This document shows positions 20,290-28,888 of a stretch of 64,000 nt of DNA, in pieces (the first letter of the stretch is position 1; every line of letters begins with the position of its first letter). Both the position numbers and the translations under genes were made by a program. The stretch comes from Aquificaceae bacterium. GTDB taxonomy: Bacteria; Aquificota; Aquificia; Aquificales; Aquificaceae. Location of the stretch: contig JBBFKQ010000007.1 of NCBI GenBank assembly GCA_037481935.1, positions 1 through 64,000 of the forward strand, read 5' to 3'. The notes below the pieces were generated by a model that saw nothing but the letters and a program-made list of their open reading frames with translations, was not told the DNA's origin and ran no database searches.

Positions 20290-20972
20290 AAAACAGAGAA
20301 GAGCTTGAAAAACTCTATAAAGGCAGGCCAGTGGTTTCAATAAGAGAAGAGGAGTATTTCTTCTGGATAGAGTTGAAAAACGGCAAAGGCACATATCTGG
20401 AAAAAGTGCTTAAAGTCCTCAGTCTTGAAACTATACAGAAAATCCTTCTTGGGCTTGGCTTTCCACCCAGAGTAGTAAAAAAACTGCAAGAGACAAAAAA
20501 GACAGACCTCACGGAGTTTTGCCTGAAAACCCTGCATGCGGGCGGGGTAATTCTTACTGGACCTGCAGGAACAGGCAAAACGCATGCGATTATTTATGCC
20601 ATCGCACAGCTGCTAAGGAAATACAGGGTAAAAAACCCGCTCTACATCTCCTGTCCAGATATGCAGGACTTTAAAGCCCTGCGTGAGGCATACAGAGAGG
20701 CGGACATGATTATATTAGATGATGTTAGCAAATTTCTGAGAGATTTTCACCTTGACTTCGTGAGAGAGGTTATATATCACGCCTATAACGAAGAAAAAAG
20801 GCTTGCGATAATAAGCAACCTGGATATAAAAGACCTGTTTGGCTTGCTTGCAGAAGAGCCGATAATTTCCAGACTGAGAGAGGTGTGTGTGTTGAGGAGG
20901 GTGGAGGGCGCTGATTTACGCTTAAAACCAAAATCTCATAAAGGAACTGTGAAATCCTTGCATGATACTTAA
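20274..20972 (+). CDS. DnaC/IstB-like AAA+ ATPase
   Basis: 232 residues. Walker A is ILTGPAGTGKTHAIIYAIA (about residues 92-110), Walker B is ADMIILDDVSKFLRD, and an arginine-finger-like region is EEPIISRLREVCVLRR. These fit helicase loaders (DnaC) or IstB. The N-terminal 90 residues are not recognised. As a second AAA+ ATPase beside the MuB-like one, it is more likely a replicative helicase loader than a second transposition regulator, but sequence alone does not decide this. Confidence 0.8.
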   Translation: MVRAVKNREELEKLYKGRPVVSIREEEYFFWIELKNGKGTYLEKVLKVLSLETIQKILLGLGFPPRVVKKLQETKKTDLTEFCLKTLHAGGVILTGPAGTGKTHAIIYAIAQLLRKYRVKNPLYISCPDMQDFKALREAYREADMIILDDVSKFLRDFHLDFVREVIYHAYNEEKRLAIISNLDIKDLFGLLAEEPIISRLREVCVLRRVEGADLRLKPKSHKGTVKSLHDT

Positions 20973-20999
20973 CAGGAAATCGCTAACTTTGAAAATAAG

Positions 21000-21356
21000 A
21001 TGACAGAAGTTCTTTACAGTATACAAGAAGTTGCAGCCTTACTAAAGGTTTCACCACGCACGGTATACTCCTGGGTTGATGCCGGCTATCTAAACGCCAT
21101 TAAGCTCCCATCCGGCACACTGAGAATAAAACAAAGCGACCTCGCAACTTTCATAAGAAACAATCTCACGCAAGACGAGACAATCCCGCAAAGGTTGAGA
21201 AGACCAAGCAGGTCTATGCTAAAACAGGCAGACCTGAATTCTGTAATAGTTTCCTCTTTAAAACATGAACTCAAAACCCTACAGGAAATAAACAACTTAC
21301 AGCTTTTGAAATTTAAGCTCTCTCAGATAATTCACAGCCTTGAAATTCTTGCTTGA
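21000..21356 (+). CDS. excisionase-type helix-turn-helix protein
   Basis: 118 residues. The first 55 form a MerR/excisionase-type winged HTH (YSIQEVAALLKVSPRTVYSW then GTLRIKQSDLATFIRNN). The remaining half is helical and may oligomerise. It is the only clear small DNA-binding regulator in the prophage, so it is a candidate repressor or early/late switch. No good Shine-Dalgarno is visible; it follows a 27-nt gap. Confidence 0.75.
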   Translation: MTEVLYSIQEVAALLKVSPRTVYSWVDAGYLNAIKLPSGTLRIKQSDLATFIRNNLTQDETIPQRLRRPSRSMLKQADLNSVIVSSLKHELKTLQEINNLQLLKFKLSQIIHSLEILA

Positions 21357-21388
21357 AAGCCTCTCGTAGCTTCTGCAATATTAAAGCC

Positions 21389-21679
21389 ATGTCCTACGCA
21401 AAAGGAGCACGTATAGAAAGAGAAATAAAAGCTCTGTTTGAGCAGGCGGGCTTTCAGGTAGTAAGGTCCGCAGGTTCGCACACAGACACAGACTTATATA
21501 TATATAATAAGGAAATAGGTATCTCTCTCGGGGTTCAGGTCAAGGCTCGCAAATCCCTGCAGGTCTACGCCTGGCTTTCTTCTGCAGACGCCCTTGTGCT
21601 AAAGGCAGACAGAAAAGAGCCTCTTATTGTCATGCCTCTGAAAACCTTTCTGGAGGTAGTCAAGTGGAGACAGCGGTAA
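21389..21679 (+). CDS. Holliday-junction-resolvase-like nuclease (Hjc fold)
   Basis: 96 residues from ATG 21389. It resembles archaeal Hjc and related PD-(D/E)xK enzymes: AKGARIEREIKALFEQAGF (catalytic Glu in the first helix), VVRSAGSHTDTDLYIY (catalytic Asp) and LGVQVKARKS (the usual E-x-K is Q-V-K here). A role in resolving recombination or packaging intermediates is inferred. The Glu-to-Gln change may lower or alter activity. An upstream TTG/ATG extension lacks family similarity. Confidence 0.7.
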   Translation: MSYAKGARIEREIKALFEQAGFQVVRSAGSHTDTDLYIYNKEIGISLGVQVKARKSLQVYAWLSSADALVLKADRKEPLIVMPLKTFLEVVKWRQR

Positions 21680-21963
21680 TAAACTCAGTAGTCAGACTAA
21701 TATCTGAGGAAGCTCTGGCTCTGGTGGTTTTGCTTGCGCTAATCTTTCAGCTTTTCTACATGAACAAGGCGATAGAGCGGGTGGAAAAGGCGGTAAGCAG
21801 GCTAAAAGAGGATATAGAGGCTTTAGAGCGAAAAAAGGTAGACAAGGAGGTTCACCTTCAGGATGTGTCCGGGTGGAGGTGGGAAATACAGAGATTGGAA
21901 GAGCGGATGGAGAAATTCTTCGACAGACTCACCGAGCTTATACAACTTCTGAAGGAGAAATAA
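21664..21963 (+). CDS. DUF2730-like membrane/coiled-coil protein (Mu gp25 position)
   Basis: 99 residues starting at GTG with GGAGG upstream. One N-terminal membrane segment (ALALVVLLALIFQLFYM) is followed by a long coiled coil. Shape and place, just before the wHTH and DUF3486 genes, match Mu gp25/DUF2730. A holin role is conceivable because no lysis gene is otherwise seen, but there is no direct evidence. Confidence 0.65.
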   Translation: METAVINSVVRLISEEALALVVLLALIFQLFYMNKAIERVEKAVSRLKEDIEALERKKVDKEVHLQDVSGWRWEIQRLEERMEKFFDRLTELIQLLKEK

Positions 21964-21964
21964 G

Positions 21965-22255
21965 ATGAGAGGCAGAATAACTGCTCTAAGAGGAAGAATT
22001 TTACAGCTTCTAAAACAAAACATTGCAGGACTGGACAGGGATGGCATAGTGCATGTGTTTTATCAGTATTACAAAGTCTCTGAGATAGAGGAAGCCCTGC
22101 ACTATCTGGAAGGCAAGGGCTATCTACAAGCAGAAGAGGTTAAGCTAAAGCCTTATATGAGCTACAAGGTTTACAGAATAACTCCAAGGGGTATCGACCT
22201 CCTTGACGGCATAGAGACAGATAAAGGTGTAGCTGTGCCACAGGAGGAGGAATGA
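21965..22255 (+). CDS. winged-helix protein (Mu gp26 position)
   Basis: 96 residues with a winged-helix pattern: ILQLLKQNIAGLDRDGIVH, EIEEALHYLEGKGYLQ, and the wing YRITPRGIDLLDGI. It occupies the place of the Mu gp26-type ArsR-like protein before the small terminase. The function in this family is unclear. It overlaps the next gene at ATGATG. Confidence 0.68.
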   Translation: MRGRITALRGRILQLLKQNIAGLDRDGIVHVFYQYYKVSEIEEALHYLEGKGYLQAEEVKLKPYMSYKVYRITPRGIDLLDGIETDKGVAVPQEEE

Positions 22256-22749
22256 TGGCACGCAGAAGCAAGGCAGACCTGCTGGACATCATACAGTATA
22301 TCATTCACCTTTACCACAAAGAAAAAAGAACTATCAGAGAAATAGAAGCAATTCTGAAGTCAGAGGGCTACAACATCTCTAAAAGCGCGATACATCGCAC
22401 ACTGAGAAGCTATGCGGACACAGCAAAAGAGCTTATGGAAATACAATCGGAAGTCAAAGCAGTGCTTGAGGCGGCAAAAGAAAACCCCGCAACCGATAGT
22501 CTTGAAGTCATAACCAACATCATTGCAGCCCGACTTCTACGGTTTGTCAAGGACATAGAAGCTCTTGAGTTTGATGACCCGACAGAGCTTATCGCATCAC
22601 TATATAAACTTTCAGTCTCAGCAGAAAAACTGCAGAGGTATCGGGAAGAGAGACTGAAAAAAGCCATGCAGGAAGTAGAAAAGTCTGAAAAGCAAAACTG
22701 GAACAAGGAAGAAGTCCTGAAGCTTTTGAGAGAAGTCTATGAAGGCTGA
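22252..22749 (+). CDS. DUF3486 family protein, probable small terminase
   Basis: DNA-recognition subunit of the packaging motor (Mu gp27 type). 165 residues: an N-terminal HTH (TIREIEAILKSEGYNISKSA then IHRTLRSY) and a helical remainder. A GGAGGAGG lies before tandem ATG codons (22252/22255). It overlaps the large terminase by 11 nt, the usual Mu-like order. Confidence 0.82.
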   Translation: MMARRSKADLLDIIQYIIHLYHKEKRTIREIEAILKSEGYNISKSAIHRTLRSYADTAKELMEIQSEVKAVLEAAKENPATDSLEVITNIIAARLLRFVKDIEALEFDDPTELIASLYKLSVSAEKLQRYREERLKKAMQEVEKSEKQNWNKEEVLKLLREVYEG

Positions 22750-24040
22750 AAGCATTCTGCTACCATATCAGAGGATTGCACTGCAGGGCATTGAAACAAG
22801 AAGGTTTTCTGTCCTCATGTGGGCTCGTCAGACAGGGAAGTCCTTTCTTGTGTCCTACTATGCGATAAAAAGAGCGGTGGAGTTTGTTAACCACAGAGTC
22901 GTGGTCATAAGCCCCTCCGAGAGACAGTCTAAAGAGCTTTTAGACAAAGTAAAAATGCATGTGCAAGCTCTCAAGCTTGCAAAAGTGGACTTCTTTGAAG
23001 ATACGCAGACTTTTCAGCTCGAAGCTCGATTCCCAAACGGCTCGAAAGTGATTGCCCTCCCCTCTAAACCGGAAACTGTGAGGGGCTTCACTGGAGATGT
23101 TATCATGGACGAGACCGCCTTTTTTGAAAAAGGCTTTGAAGTATATCAGGCAGTCTTTCCCACCATAACGAGGAACCAACGCTATAAACTCATAGCCATA
23201 TCCACACCCCGCACAAAGAAAGACCTCTTTTATCACCTGTGGCAGACCGCACAGGAAGACCCTGCATGGTTTAGCTACAGGCTTACAATCCATGACGCAG
23301 TTCAAAACGGGCTTGCTATAGACCCTGAGGAACTCAGGAGGGGCATAAAAAATGAACTCGCATGGAAGTCCGAATATCTTTGTGAGTTTATAGACGACGA
23401 AGATGTGCTTTTGCCTTATGAGGTTATTCAGTCCTGTGAGGAAGAAAACATAGAAGTTGACGACCTGAGACTTCTCAGAGGCGATGTTTTTGTGGGTGTA
23501 GACATTGGAAGGCGCAGAGACCTCACGGTGATAAGCATTCTTGAAAAGCTTGGCTCCGTTTTCTACTTGAGAAGGCTTGAGATTTTGCGTAATGTCTCAT
23601 TTTCAGAGCAGTTCAAAGTCATAGACCACATAGCCAGTTTTGCCAGAAGGCTTGCTATAGATGAAACTGGTATAGGCATGCAGCTGGCAGAAGAACTTGC
23701 CCGTCGCTGGGGCGAGGCAAAGGTGCAGAGAGTCTACTTTACAGCGAGAGTAAAAGAGGAGCTGGCAGAAAGACTAAGACATGCCTTTATAGACAAAATC
23801 ATAAGAATTCCTCCGGATAATGACCTGAGAGAAGACCTTCATTCAGTCAAAAGGCTTGTGTCAGACAGTGGCAATATAAGATATGAAGGCAATACGGAAG
23901 ACGGACACGCAGACAGGTTCTGGGCTCTCGCTCTTGCTTTGCACGCAGGAAAAGAAGAAACAAAGGAAATAAGCCCTCTTGTCTTTTACAGCCCCGAGAA
24001 AACTGTAAAGAGGTGGTGGCATGTTGAAAGAGTTATTTGA
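22739..24040 (+). CDS. terminase large subunit (Mu gp28 type)
   Basis: Packaging ATPase/nuclease of 433 residues. The ATPase shows Walker A in LMWARQTGKSFLVSYYA and Walker B in GDVIMDETAFFEKGF, with motif III in LIAISTPRTKKD. The RNase-H-like nuclease shows GVDIGRRRDLTVISIL, LAIDETGIGMQLAEEL and the late acidic motif EDGHADRFWALALAL. It overlaps the portal gene by 20 nt. Confidence 0.93.
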   Translation: MKAESILLPYQRIALQGIETRRFSVLMWARQTGKSFLVSYYAIKRAVEFVNHRVVVISPSERQSKELLDKVKMHVQALKLAKVDFFEDTQTFQLEARFPNGSKVIALPSKPETVRGFTGDVIMDETAFFEKGFEVYQAVFPTITRNQRYKLIAISTPRTKKDLFYHLWQTAQEDPAWFSYRLTIHDAVQNGLAIDPEELRRGIKNELAWKSEYLCEFIDDEDVLLPYEVIQSCEEENIEVDDLRLLRGDVFVGVDIGRRRDLTVISILEKLGSVFYLRRLEILRNVSFSEQFKVIDHIASFARRLAIDETGIGMQLAEELARRWGEAKVQRVYFTARVKEELAERLRHAFIDKIIRIPPDNDLREDLHSVKRLVSDSGNIRYEGNTEDGHADRFWALALALHAGKEETKEISPLVFYSPEKTVKRWWHVERVI

Positions 24041-25226
24041 AAAGCTTAAAGACGCACTCAAGAAAAAGGATGCAGGAAGGCTCAGTGTAGAGCCAGTCAG
24101 TGTGCTTTTGCCACAGACAAAAGACATACGCTCAAGACTTGTGGACCCACGGTTTCCACGGACTGCCCTGTATGAGATAGAAAGGGCGGTTTTCACTAAT
24201 CCCGTATTGTCCCAGGTTCATAACCTCGTCATAAACCTTGCCAACACGGGACACACAGTGGAAACCGATAGAGAAGAGCTAAAGGAAGAGATAACGAGAC
24301 TCGCAGAAACACTTAATATGGACGCTTTTATAAATACCCTTTTCAGTCAGATAATCCTCTACGGGTGCATATCCGCAGAAATCGTTGTCTCGGACAAAGT
24401 AGATGCTGTGCAAAAACTCGTCCGTGTCCATCCTTCTACAATTTACTTTGCCTACGACCAGGAGAAAGACCTGTGGAAACCCTACCAGATGGTGTCAGAC
24501 AAGCTTGTTGAGCTAAACCCTCACACCTACATGTATATACCACTCCTCACGGTGGATGGCTCCCCCTACGGCATACCTCCCATGCTTGCAAGCCTGCCTC
24601 TTCTGGACACTACAGACGCTCTTATCACAGAACTCAAAAGCCTTGCCAACAAGCTTGGGCTGATAGGCTTTCTGGATATAACTTTCCCACAACTACAGAG
24701 AAGTCCATCGGAGACCGAGGCAGAGTATCAAGAAAGAGCTCGCAAATTCCTGCAGGATACTGCACAGGACATTGCAGAAAACATCTCAAAGGGTGTGCTT
24801 TTGCATTTTGAAGGCACACAGGTAGAGTTCAAAGAAGTGTCTGCCAGTGCAGGAGGGCTAAAAGAGGTTTTGCAGACCATAGAAAAGTGGCTCATAGAAG
24901 GAGCAAAAGGACAGCCTGCACTGCTTGGCTTTTCAGAAGGCTACACAGAAACATGGGCAACTGTAAGCCTGCACATTTTTGTATCTCAGCTTAAGAACTA
25001 TCAGAGACTTGTAGAGCGTTTTCTTGAGTATGTTTACAAGCTACACCTCACACTTAGAGGCTATGATGTTAGTGATGTGAATGTGTCCTTTGCTGAGCCT
25101 CCTGACTTCAGAGCAAAGGAGGAGGAAGAGGTGATAAAACTCAGAGCAGAAAGCATTGCCACATTGCTGCAAGCAGGAGTCATCTCAGCTGAAGAAGCAA
25201 GAAAGCTTCTGGAAGAGGTGCTCTGA
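24021..25226 (+). CDS. phage portal protein (Mu gp29/DUF935-like)
   Basis: Ring at the capsid vertex, 401 residues. The C-terminal half carries the typical portal pattern (GFSEGYTETWATVSLHIFVS ... YQRLVERFLEYVYKLHLTLRG ... AGVISAEEARKLLEEVL). Position between large terminase and MuF supports the call. It is shorter than Mu gp29, mostly in the N-terminal region. Confidence 0.86.
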   Translation: MLKELFEKLKDALKKKDAGRLSVEPVSVLLPQTKDIRSRLVDPRFPRTALYEIERAVFTNPVLSQVHNLVINLANTGHTVETDREELKEEITRLAETLNMDAFINTLFSQIILYGCISAEIVVSDKVDAVQKLVRVHPSTIYFAYDQEKDLWKPYQMVSDKLVELNPHTYMYIPLLTVDGSPYGIPPMLASLPLLDTTDALITELKSLANKLGLIGFLDITFPQLQRSPSETEAEYQERARKFLQDTAQDIAENISKGVLLHFEGTQVEFKEVSASAGGLKEVLQTIEKWLIEGAKGQPALLGFSEGYTETWATVSLHIFVSQLKNYQRLVERFLEYVYKLHLTLRGYDVSDVNVSFAEPPDFRAKEEEEVIKLRAESIATLLQAGVISAEEARKLLEEVL

Positions 25227-26536
25227 TGGATGCTTACAGACCAGACCCTGATATAGAGAGAATTCTCAAGCTTGTCCTGCCGAGCCTTAATGCAGGCTTT
25301 AAGTCCGCTCTTGAGTATATGCTTGAGCGGAGCAAATACTTTGTAAGCTTTCAGGACTTTGCAAACATGCTACTTATAAAGCTCGAAGAGCAAATGAGGC
25401 TGCCAGAAGGCGTTAAGGCAAAGCTTTTGCAAGAACTTGAGGACATATACAGAAAAGAAGTTTCACGCATGCCCCTCAACATACTTGCACGCACACAGCC
25501 GGGCTTTTATGACTTTACAGAAAAAGACCACAGAGCCATAGAATACGCCCTGAGACTGCATGACTTTTATCTTGGCAAGTTCTTTCAAGGGGACAGAGAG
25601 TTAAGAAAAAGAGTTCTGGACTGGATGAGTGCCTACTACTTAGAGCAGGGCAACCCCATAGGCAGAGGTCAAAAGGGCGTGAAGGAGTTTCTCAGACAGT
25701 TCAGGAGCTACATACAACCTCAGACCGAATGGAAGGCAAGACAGATAATAGACACCTCAGTCAACTTCCTTAGAAACGCAGGCAGAATCTACACATTACA
25801 AAAGGCCCGAATCTCATACTACAGGTGGGATGCAGTAAACGACAGGCTCACATGCAGAATATGCCGGTCAATGGACGGTAGAGTTTTCAGGACCGAGGAG
25901 GCGGTAAGAGCGCTGGACATGCTTGTCTCCACTCAAGACCCAGAACTTATAAGAGACCTCAAGCCCTTCATAAACACAGTGCAGAAAGGAACAAGTGCAG
26001 GCATCCCAGGAAAGCTCCCACCCATCCACCCACACTGCAGGTGTGTGGTAGTCGCACAGACAGAAGAAGTAGAGGTAAAAATCCCTGCCAGTGTGGAGCC
26101 TATTGGCAAAGACAGTCCTGGACAGAGAGAGCTTCTTAAGGAGTATAGCTCGCTTACAAGAGCGGAGATAAACAACAGGATAAGGGCGCATTTGGGAAGT
26201 GAGTGGGCACGTCCACCTGCAGATGCCACAGATAAACAAATACTGAAATATCTTGGTGAGTTTGTCCAGAAGCACTATCATGACCATGCGCAGGAGGTAG
26301 GTGTAAGTTCTCTGGAAGAGTATAAAAACTTAGCCTACGACATCATAAAAAAGCCAGATAAGGTATTTGTGGAAAGAAGATTTGGTCAGGACTACTTTGT
26401 CTTTTACAGAGGCAATATTAAGGTGGTATGCTCTGACGCAAACCTTTCTATAAATTCAATGTATAAGGAAGAGGTGGACAGATGGATAGAGAGAGTGCAA
26501 AAGAACTTCCAGTCGGCCATAATCAGGCTCATTTAG
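25226..26536 (+). CDS. MuF-type head protein with C-terminal toxin-like domain
   Basis: 436 residues. The MuF/SPP1-gp7 minor head domain is clear: IDTSVNFLRNAGRIYTLQKA, then a cysteine pair in DRLTCRICRSMDG and LPPIHPHCRCVVVAQ (about residues 210-275). After about residue 290 an extra 145-residue region follows, with a histidine-rich start (KHYHDHAQEVG) and a beta-rich end (KPDKVFVERRFGQDYFVFYR). MuF proteins often carry polymorphic toxin nuclease domains (BECR/RelE-like) there; that is the likely identity. The next gene starts 55 nt before this one ends, as expected for an immunity gene. Confidence 0.85.
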   Translation: MDAYRPDPDIERILKLVLPSLNAGFKSALEYMLERSKYFVSFQDFANMLLIKLEEQMRLPEGVKAKLLQELEDIYRKEVSRMPLNILARTQPGFYDFTEKDHRAIEYALRLHDFYLGKFFQGDRELRKRVLDWMSAYYLEQGNPIGRGQKGVKEFLRQFRSYIQPQTEWKARQIIDTSVNFLRNAGRIYTLQKARISYYRWDAVNDRLTCRICRSMDGRVFRTEEAVRALDMLVSTQDPELIRDLKPFINTVQKGTSAGIPGKLPPIHPHCRCVVVAQTEEVEVKIPASVEPIGKDSPGQRELLKEYSSLTRAEINNRIRAHLGSEWARPPADATDKQILKYLGEFVQKHYHDHAQEVGVSSLEEYKNLAYDIIKKPDKVFVERRFGQDYFVFYRGNIKVVCSDANLSINSMYKEEVDRWIERVQKNFQSAIIRLI

Positions 26537-26847
26537 AGCTTATAGGCTTTTATGAGTTTAGCCTCCGCTATCCTGAAACAATACCCTCAGCCTACTGTCA
26601 TCACAACTACCATATAACCGCAGACACAAGGACAAGGATACACGAACTTGGGTTAGACCATATGGTAAAGGAGCTTGACATCAAGCTTTTGAAAGGACTG
26701 AAGAAATTTGGACCACCCGCCTACATGGAAAAGGACAAAAACAAGCCCCTTGAATACTGGTGGTGGCATCTGGATAAAATAGCCACAAAAGAATATCCTG
26801 CAGAGCTACTGCCAGAACACCTCAGAGAAATCTACGAGAGCCTTTGA
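26482..26847 (+). CDS. unknown protein overlapping MuF; candidate immunity protein
   Basis: 121 residues, not recognised. Rich in His, Tyr and Trp, with a distinctive block EYWWWHLDKIATKEYPAELL. ATG 26482 has an AGAGGTGG Shine-Dalgarno inside the MuF gene. No head-morphogenesis counterpart is known to me at this position, whereas MuF toxins are normally followed by their immunity gene. Immunity is inferred from position only. Confidence 0.6.
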   Translation: MDRESAKELPVGHNQAHLELIGFYEFSLRYPETIPSAYCHHNYHITADTRTRIHELGLDHMVKELDIKLLKGLKKFGPPAYMEKDKNKPLEYWWWHLDKIATKEYPAELLPEHLREIYESL

Positions 26848-26892
26848 AATCCTTGCTTGATAGCATGCTACTGAAAGCTTAGCATGTAGTGT

Positions 26893-27579
26893 ATGCTTTT
26901 GACCCTGGCTTTCAAGCCTGAAAGCGTGGAAGAGACAGAGGGCTACATAGAGTTCACAGTGCGTGCTATTTCTGCTGACACACCTATACAGAGTGCAAAA
27001 GGTGAGTTTTATTTTCCCTCGGAACTTCTCATAAAAAAGCAGGCAGACCTGATTGGCAAGCCTCTGCTTTTAGACCACGAGTGGAAGGTGGACAAAATTG
27101 TTGGTGTTGTAGTTCATAGCTGGTTTGATGACAGTCAGAAGGCTTTGATGGCAAGGGTGAGGGTAACAAAAGAAGGCAATGAAAGGCTCGTCAGTCTTAT
27201 AAAAATGTCTCCAAGCCCCATCAAGTCTGTGTCCATAGGTGCGGTGCTCACAAAAGAAAAAGACAAGGTGGTAGATATAGAGTTTAAAGAGCTTTCACTG
27301 GTCTTTGAAGGCGCAGACCCCAACGCAAGACTGCTTTCCAAGTATGAAGACATCACGCTTTCCACCGCTGAATGGTGGGATGACCCAGAGCTAAGAGACA
27401 AAGCTCCTCAGGACTACTTTTTAGACCCCTCTTCTCGCAGGTATCCATACAAAACATGGGAAGGGAAGATTTCCTGTGAGAGACTTAAGGCTGCTATGCA
27501 ACTGTCAAGCCTTCATGGACACAGGCAGATTTACGACAGAGCAAAAAGGCTTTATGAAAAACACTGTCAAGGAGGTTAA
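26893..27579 (+). CDS. prohead maturation protease (S78-like)
   Basis: 228 residues. A His-Ser-Glu triad typical of HK97-type prohead proteases can be read from GKPLLLDHEWKVDKIVGVV (His), IKSVSIGAVLTKE (Ser) and FKELSLVFEGADPNARL (Glu). It lies directly before a scaffold-like protein and the capsid. The 45 nt upstream contain two near-copies of TAGCATG in inverted order; no strong ribosome site is visible. Confidence 0.83.
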   Translation: MLLTLAFKPESVEETEGYIEFTVRAISADTPIQSAKGEFYFPSELLIKKQADLIGKPLLLDHEWKVDKIVGVVVHSWFDDSQKALMARVRVTKEGNERLVSLIKMSPSPIKSVSIGAVLTKEKDKVVDIEFKELSLVFEGADPNARLLSKYEDITLSTAEWWDDPELRDKAPQDYFLDPSSRRYPYKTWEGKISCERLKAAMQLSSLHGHRQIYDRAKRLYEKHCQGG

Positions 27580-27581
27580 AT

Positions 27582-27995
27582 ATGGAGAAGCTCACAAAAG
27601 AAGTTATACTGACGCTCAGCAAAGAAGAGCTTCAGGAGACTGTGGAGACTCTGCAGGCTAAACTGGAGCTTGCGGAGAAAGAAAAACAAGAGCTAAAAGA
27701 GCTTGCAGAGCTTGGCAAGAAGTATTACGAACATCTCAAAGCAGAAGCGGTCAGGCTTGTGCGTGCCGTAGATGGAGACAACGCACCCCTTCTCAAGCTC
27801 ATAGACAGAGCGGATGCGGACACTCTCAAGGCTGTAGTTGATGATTATCAAGAAAGAGCAAAAGAAAAGTTCAGAAGCTCTTCAGTCCAGCAGTCTCAAG
27901 AGCCAGAAACGTTCTCAAAAGACTGGCTTGAGAAAGCTGACTATCAGGAGCTTTTAAAGCTCAGAACAAAACTCTATGAGGAGGTCCAAAAATGA
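27582..27995 (+). CDS. scaffold-like coiled-coil protein
   Basis: 137 residues, highly charged and helical (LQETVETLQAKLELAEKEKQ), with no cysteines. Size, composition and position between the prohead protease and the capsid fit a capsid scaffold that the protease would degrade. No family-specific motif is visible. Confidence 0.68.
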   Translation: MEKLTKEVILTLSKEELQETVETLQAKLELAEKEKQELKELAELGKKYYEHLKAEAVRLVRAVDGDNAPLLKLIDRADADTLKAVVDDYQERAKEKFRSSSVQQSQEPETFSKDWLEKADYQELLKLRTKLYEEVQK

Positions 27996-28888
27996 GCACA
28001 GTAAGCAGGACTACACACCCCGAGCTTTTCCCTCTTTACTACGAGAGGAAGTTGCTTGAGTATGTAAAAGCCAACCTCGTTGCGCTAAAGTTCGGACAGA
28101 AAAGAAGCCTGCCTGCTAACTCGGGCAGAACCATAGAGTTCTACAGGGCAAACCCCAAGCCTGTTATCACCACTCCCATAACCGACCAGCCCACACCTCA
28201 GGCAACCGCCCTTCCTAACCTCACTCCTATACAGGTCACCGTGCAGGAATACGGAGACAGCATAGACCTGTATGAGTTTGCAGACCTCACTTCTTTTGTT
28301 CCCCTTGTGGACTATGCCACTGACATCCTTGCAGACCAGGCGCAGAGAAGCCTTGACACCATAGCCATGAACGAGCTTGTGTCAGGAACAAATGTTTTAT
28401 ACGCAGGAGGAGTAAACGCAAGGTCTGAGCTTACAGGCATACAAAAACTCTCCAAGACAGAAATAAGAAAAGCGGTAAACCTACTGCAGAGAGAAAACAT
28501 CCCACCATTTGAAGACGGCTACTATGTATGCCTCATACATCCAGACAAAATCCTTGACCTCTTTACAGACAGTGAACTACTACAACTCGCCAGCGCCAAC
28601 ATGTCCGCCTTTGAAAAAGGCTTTGTAGGACAGTTTGCAGGTGTAAAGTTTTATGTGTCCACTACACTGCCAACTGTTTCAAACGGAGGAACGCCACCTG
28701 CAACGGTCTACCAGACCCTTGTCCTCGGCAAAGATGCCTATGGCATAGTTGACCTGGATGGCACGTCTCTGAGGATGGTGCAGACTAACGTGGACAGGCT
28801 TGGAAGAGTGAAGACGCTGGGCTGGAAGGCATACTTTGCGATAAAGCGTCTGTATGAGCCTGCGATAGTAAGGGTTGAGAGCAACTGA
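27992..28888 (+). CDS. major capsid protein, N4-gp56 type
   Basis: 298 residues. The pattern LVALKFGQKRSLPANSGRTIE, VTVQEYGDSIDLYEFADLTSF and, near the end, GIVDLDGTSLRMVQTNVDRLG with GWKAYFAIKRLYEPAIVRVES is that of the N4-gp56 capsid family, HK97 fold. Mu itself uses a different capsid (gpT), so this module is not from a canonical Mu. It starts 4 nt inside the scaffold gene. Confidence 0.85.
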   Translation: MSTVSRTTHPELFPLYYERKLLEYVKANLVALKFGQKRSLPANSGRTIEFYRANPKPVITTPITDQPTPQATALPNLTPIQVTVQEYGDSIDLYEFADLTSFVPLVDYATDILADQAQRSLDTIAMNELVSGTNVLYAGGVNARSELTGIQKLSKTEIRKAVNLLQRENIPPFEDGYYVCLIHPDKILDLFTDSELLQLASANMSAFEKGFVGQFAGVKFYVSTTLPTVSNGGTPPATVYQTLVLGKDAYGIVDLDGTSLRMVQTNVDRLGRVKTLGWKAYFAIKRLYEPAIVRVESN

